DNA from: Sipunculus nudus
Taxonomy: Eukaryota; Annelida; Sipuncula; Golfingiida; Sipunculidae
Length of the DNA: 64,000 nt
Direction: 5' to 3'
Assembly: GCA_026874595.1 (NCBI GenBank)
Contig: CM049314.1
Coordinates: 23,885,729 to 23,949,728, forward strand
In this document: one piece after another, positions 60,011-64,000 of the stretch
Layout: each line of letters opens with the position of its first letter
Numbering within the stretch: position 1 is the first letter of the stretch
Position numbers and translations under genes: made by a program
The notes under the pieces: generated by a model
What the model saw: only the letters and a program-made list of their open reading frames with translations
The model's database searches: none
Told to the model about the DNA's origin: nothing

Positions 60011-62532
60011 TAATATACGTTTTATTTTATTGTGCCATTTGTGATATTTTCTGTATACGATTTCATGTGGTTTGACAAGGTCCGCAGTAGTAGGTCATGT
60101 ATGCGTGCGTGTGTGTGCATTTACGTGTGTGAATTATGTCTCTTTACACAAATAAGCCATGATTAATTTAGCGTTAATGGTATAAAGCATTGTAAACATT
60201 TTAAATAACAGCTGCTCAAACTCTATATAGCATACGTAGAATATAGACTATTTGTATAATGTACTAGTATATCATGTCTCAAAGTATGATGAATTGTTCA
60301 TTCAAATGATACCGGGTGCTTTGATGATGATGATGACAGATATACCCAGAGAATGGTTCATGAACAGCACTTTTGGCTAGCTCCAGATAATATTTTATGT
60401 GCGTGGGTACTAATTAAAAAGCACAATTTCGCCATGGCTAATATCACGTATCGATGGCCTGTAGAGATTCAAGCAAGTGTCCACTGTCCGAGTAGGGATT
60501 CAAGCAATAGGGATTCAATAGGGACACGAACAATATCCATTTTGCGAGCGGGCGGCCACAAACCACGGAGAAACGACCTTTTACACGCAGAAGCCGGAAC
60601 GAAACCATGATTTGAGAGAATTTTCATAATGCAAGGACGATCTTCATAGTTAAGAGCGTTATCATGATTTTGGTCGACAGACATTCAAACAGACGACTTG
60701 AGTTAATAATATGAAGAGAATATATACATTAAACCAGAAATCTGCATTCTAAGGAATGCAAGCTTCCGCCATGTAGGATAGCCCTATCTGGTACTTGTGA
60801 AATGGTGCTAAAACGTGTTTGCATTTACTTATTCATTCTTGCATACGTAACTGTACGTTTGTGAATACTGCTTGATGGCGTTCCTCTATCAGGACTATGT
60901 GGCGGATCCACATCAAAATCCAATCGATTTTTTTATTGGCCCATTCCCGAAATGCCCTGAAAATTTGATAGGATTTCGTTCAGGATTGTGGGAGTTAATG
61001 TTGTGAACAAACACAAACACACACGAACGGGGATGAACACATACCCTCCTGGCAGAGACATACTCTCCATTGCGATAACTACATTGTGTATATAATCTAG
61101 GTCAACAAGGACTACTTTTTTTTCGTTCGCCTCAGCTGTCTCGCCCGGCCGTACAACATAAATAAATAGACTAAAATTAGTGGAAAGGGATTCGGTAATA
61201 AAGGAGGATAGAGATGTTATCCTGAGGAGATGAACAAAAATATAAATTTTCTAGTTCAATATTTTATTTTGCAAGCACATGGAATATGAATCACACCCGA
61301 GGTTTCCTGGCTTCATTTTCACTGGAATCTTACCCTAACGCTAGACAGGTATATATTATTATATTATGAATATATAAATTTTAGGTTATCGTACCTTTGT
61401 TAATTATTATGTCATAATTATTGTCAAGCCTGAACGTTGATCAATTTTGTTAATACTCATGTGTTTGTACTTCGGCTTGTGAACTTGTATATACAGGCAT
61501 ATTTTTTATATTAAAGAATTAAAGTCATTTATGTTTATGTCTTACGAGACAGCGCAATGTTGCCAATAAAAATACCACAAATTATTCTGTGTTTCTGAAG
61601 ACACTTGGAGTGACATTAAAGATCATTTGGAGTTTTATTTAAGACTGTTAATTGGGAGAAACATTCAAGACAACATAGTACAAACGGGAGTTATATTCAA
61701 GGCCATCGAGTGTTATATATTTGAGGACATTCGGCGTTATAGTTACGGATATTTGGAGTTATATTTAAGGCCATCTGGGGTAACATTTAAGACCATTTGG
61801 GGGGGGGGTTCATATAAGCCCATAAGGAGTAACATTAAGGCCATTTTGAATTATTTTTGAGGTCACTGGGAGTTGCATTTAGAGCATTGTGAGTTATATT
61901 TAATGCCATCGGAAGTTCCATTTAAGGCCATAGTGAGATGCATTTAAGATTGGGAGGTGTATTCAAGCCCACTTTTCCCCAAATACCCTTTTTTGTGGTT
62001 CGGGGGGGGGGGGGGGGGGGGGCTATTCCGCTACAATCGTACACGGTACCAATATGTTCAATTAACGTTGTTAATCTACAATCATGTTAGCCAAAACATT
62101 CAGCCTCCATTCAAAATGAAGTCCGAACACCTGTACCCCCTCTGATTCGACACAGCCCCCAACGGGAATCGCATACAAATTAAAAGGGGGAAAATTACCT
62201 AATAATACCCAATAGATTGTGGTTCCCTCACAGATCTCATGACGTTGCATAAGAATAGATACTCCTAAGCTTTCCCAACATGCCTTGCCACCTGTAAACA
62301 TGAGATGATGGAGGAAACAATTATTTGGTTTCTTGAGACTAAGTGCCAATATTTTCATATATACTGAACATTCAGTTACAATCTATTTTTTCAACTGAGT
62401 CAGCTGTATTATGCGTAATATGTAGGGGTCGTTGCATATCCTCACGCTAAACGCCGAATATTGTGGTCTGAATCGTACCACTTTGGTCAAGCTTCAGAGA
62501 GTAAACTTTCCACCTTAGGAGCTGTAAAGGGT
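60011..62532. other. Intergenic, unassigned
   Basis: It contains a G10 run at 61799-61808, a G21 run at 62002-62022, and at 61620-61950 a loose series of 'ggccat(t/c)tggagttatattta' phrases about 30-45 bp apart. No supported gene. Confidence 0.4.
61620..61950. repeat. Loose tandem repeat, 'ttaaggccatttggagttat' type
   Basis: Phrases such as 'tttaaggccatctggggtaa', 'taagaccatttgg', 'attaaggccattttgaatta' and 'tttaaggccatagtgag' recur every 30-45 bp over about 300 bp. Units are degenerate. Confidence 0.5.
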
Positions 62533-62806
62533 TGTTTCCATGTGCGCGTATATGCGTGAAAATCGCTCATATGATTTTGTAACTCGGGTGTTTCCATGTG
62601 TCCGTCAGCGTATATGCGTATGCGCGAAAATCGCCACAGGAGCGATTTTCACGCATAGGGTCTGCGTGAACTCGGGGGGGGGGGGGGGGATTCGGGGTAA
62701 AATGACGTCACTTAGCATCTTTTTGTGGAAGGCCAGCTCGATCCACTGTACAAATATATTAGTCTGCCAGTTCACGCATATACGCATGTACGCGCACATG
62801 GAAACA
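62533..62806. mobile_element. Foldback element with TGTTTCCATGTG termini
   Basis: The left end TGTTTCCATGTGCGCGTATA (62533) is inverted at the right end (TACGCGCACATGGAAACA, to 62806). A second internal 'tgtttccatgtg' at about 62590 and 'gcgaaaatcgcc' / 'ggagcgattttcacgc' form a nested hairpin. A G16 run lies inside (62674-62689). Non-coding. Confidence 0.65.
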
Positions 62807-63912
62807 CTGCTTTACGCAATCATGAAAGAACAAGTTAATAAAGACTGTTTGCGTTACAGGCCTGTAGCTACAATCACGTATCCGCCCCTTTGCCCATCCA
62901 TCTAATACGATATGGCAAACCAGACATATCAAATATGACAAAAAGTATGTATACAGTTAAACCTTTTATTACAGCAGTGTCTTGAAATTCAATTTACAGT
63001 GCAAGACACAAAACTTTTATTGCATATGTACAAATTAATTTAAATTCAACGATTATAATACAACTTGCCCCCAAGATAAGATTTCATATTTGAAACCATA
63101 CAACTCATGAATATTCATAAGCAATGACATGGGGGGTCACTCAAGATGTTCAGCTCATAATGATAACGCCATAACAAGTGATACAGTAAAACGAATGTCT
63201 AGCATGCAGCTAATAGAGCAGGCTTAATGCATAAAGCATTTCAATTTATTTACGAAAAAAAATCAAACAAATCACAAAAAAATATGAAACGAATATCTCT
63301 GGGTAAAATCTCTATCACAAAATAAGATGGGGTGGAGTTTCTGTTTAGAAGTGTTACCCTTTAACTACCCGATGTCACTGGGGAAGATGTCATATGATAC
63401 AGTTATAAGAACAGCACAGTTTGTAGGCGGCAATGGCTGACAAAGAACCCATGCAATGTCAAACAGAATTTTATGTTTCCTCTCACACGGCAATACAAAC
63501 TGTTTTTGGAAATGTTGCAAATACGGCTTGTGCAGTCAAATGGCAATTAAACGCGTATCGTAACCTGTTATTCCACAAAATTTAAATTTAGCTCAGCGGG
63601 TGGTTTCAAAATGTTTCCTGAACAGTTAAACCCAAAGTGACGTGTATTTGCGCCTTTGGCTGATTTTAAAAAAGAACCACTGGCCATGCGATAGTGCGAC
63701 TGCTGTCTCCATATTGCTTCACATAATTAGAAATGGGTTTGATGCTAAACATCAAGTGGCAGGACAGTCAGGGCCACCTGCTACTGTTGAAAAGGTCTAT
63801 TCCTATATCTAACACCTGTTAATATAATCTCTTGAACCTTTTATAAAATGGTCCAGAAAACGCCGATCCCAAAGCACACAGTTATTCGTTTTGTTTACAT
63901 CAACTTATTGAC
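62807..63912. other. Intergenic, unassigned
   Basis: Ordinary AT-rich sequence. 'tagctcagcgggtgg' at 63590 resembles a pol III A box but has no B box nearby. No supported gene. Confidence 0.4.
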
Positions 63913-64000
63913 TCAGTTGACTGCGCAGGGCGGGTGCTACCCGCGTATGTATTCCTGATATTTATGTTCATTATGGATTCACCGTCCAAGTTTTTTTTGG
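63913..64000. mobile_element. Second copy of the 57515-57930 foldback MITE, cut by the window end
   Basis: From about 63914, 'ttgactgcgcagggcgggtg', 'tatttatgttcattatgg', 'attcaccgtc' match 57739-57822 with only a few differences. The rest of the right arm lies past the window end. Confidence 0.75.

Noticed and set aside
63585-63605. Pol III A-box-like 'tagctcagcgggtgg'
   Set aside because: No B box at a suitable distance.

Overview
This window is invertebrate nuclear DNA, most likely from a bivalve or other mollusc (lophotrochozoan). The inference rests on AT-rich non-coding sequence with small exons, GT/AG introns, many (AT)n tracts, tRNA-derived SINEs, and repeat families carrying phrases such as 'ggtcatgaccttgacc', 'ggtggcgccacctgt' and 'gacggacggac' that are common in bivalve genomes. 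The species cannot be named from sequence alone. There are no operons, rRNA genes, intact tRNA genes or CRISPR arrays.

Only two protein-coding loci are well supported, both on the + strand. (1) Positions 2678-4594 hold one large 3'-terminal exon of a NACHT-LRR (NLR-type) innate-immunity ATPase. It has Walker A, a variant Walker B, a winged-helix signature and about six C-terminal LRRs. Its upstream exons are not identified; the 2 kb before it holds four perfect AP-1-type heptamers, and a poly(A) signal lies near 5202. (2) Positions 47246-59269 hold a small secreted cysteine-rich protein rebuilt from splice sites. It has a split signal peptide (12-nt first coding exon plus 48626-48674) followed by five further exons, all joined in phase 1, with EB-like/EGF-like Cys spacing. 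The donor of its 54566-54697 exon is copied about 20 times in a 41-bp minisatellite. A possible orphan coding exon lies at 11689-11850 and a much weaker one at 10346-10423 on the minus strand.

The rest is mostly repeats. These include tRNA-derived SINEs (9702-9905, 17165-17329, 23927-24005, 35640-36000), the 3' end of a non-LTR retrotransposon (20000-20790, minus), a TTAA-flanked piggyBac-like MITE (16592-17048), a TA-flanked mariner-like element (29145-30397), hAT-like subterminal GAGTAC clusters (17330-19300) and foldback elements (57515-57930 with a second copy cut by the window end, 62533-62806, 8702-9042). Tandem-module families recur at several loci: an about 180-bp module at 12240, 32680 and 41070; an about 390-bp module at 33640, 55555 and 56060; and another family at 14990-16110. 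Long G/C homopolymers (11-21 bp) and (AT)n tracts are unusually frequent.

Stretches not listed were read and showed nothing I can support. Most open frames outside the two genes lie in repeats or look like chance.
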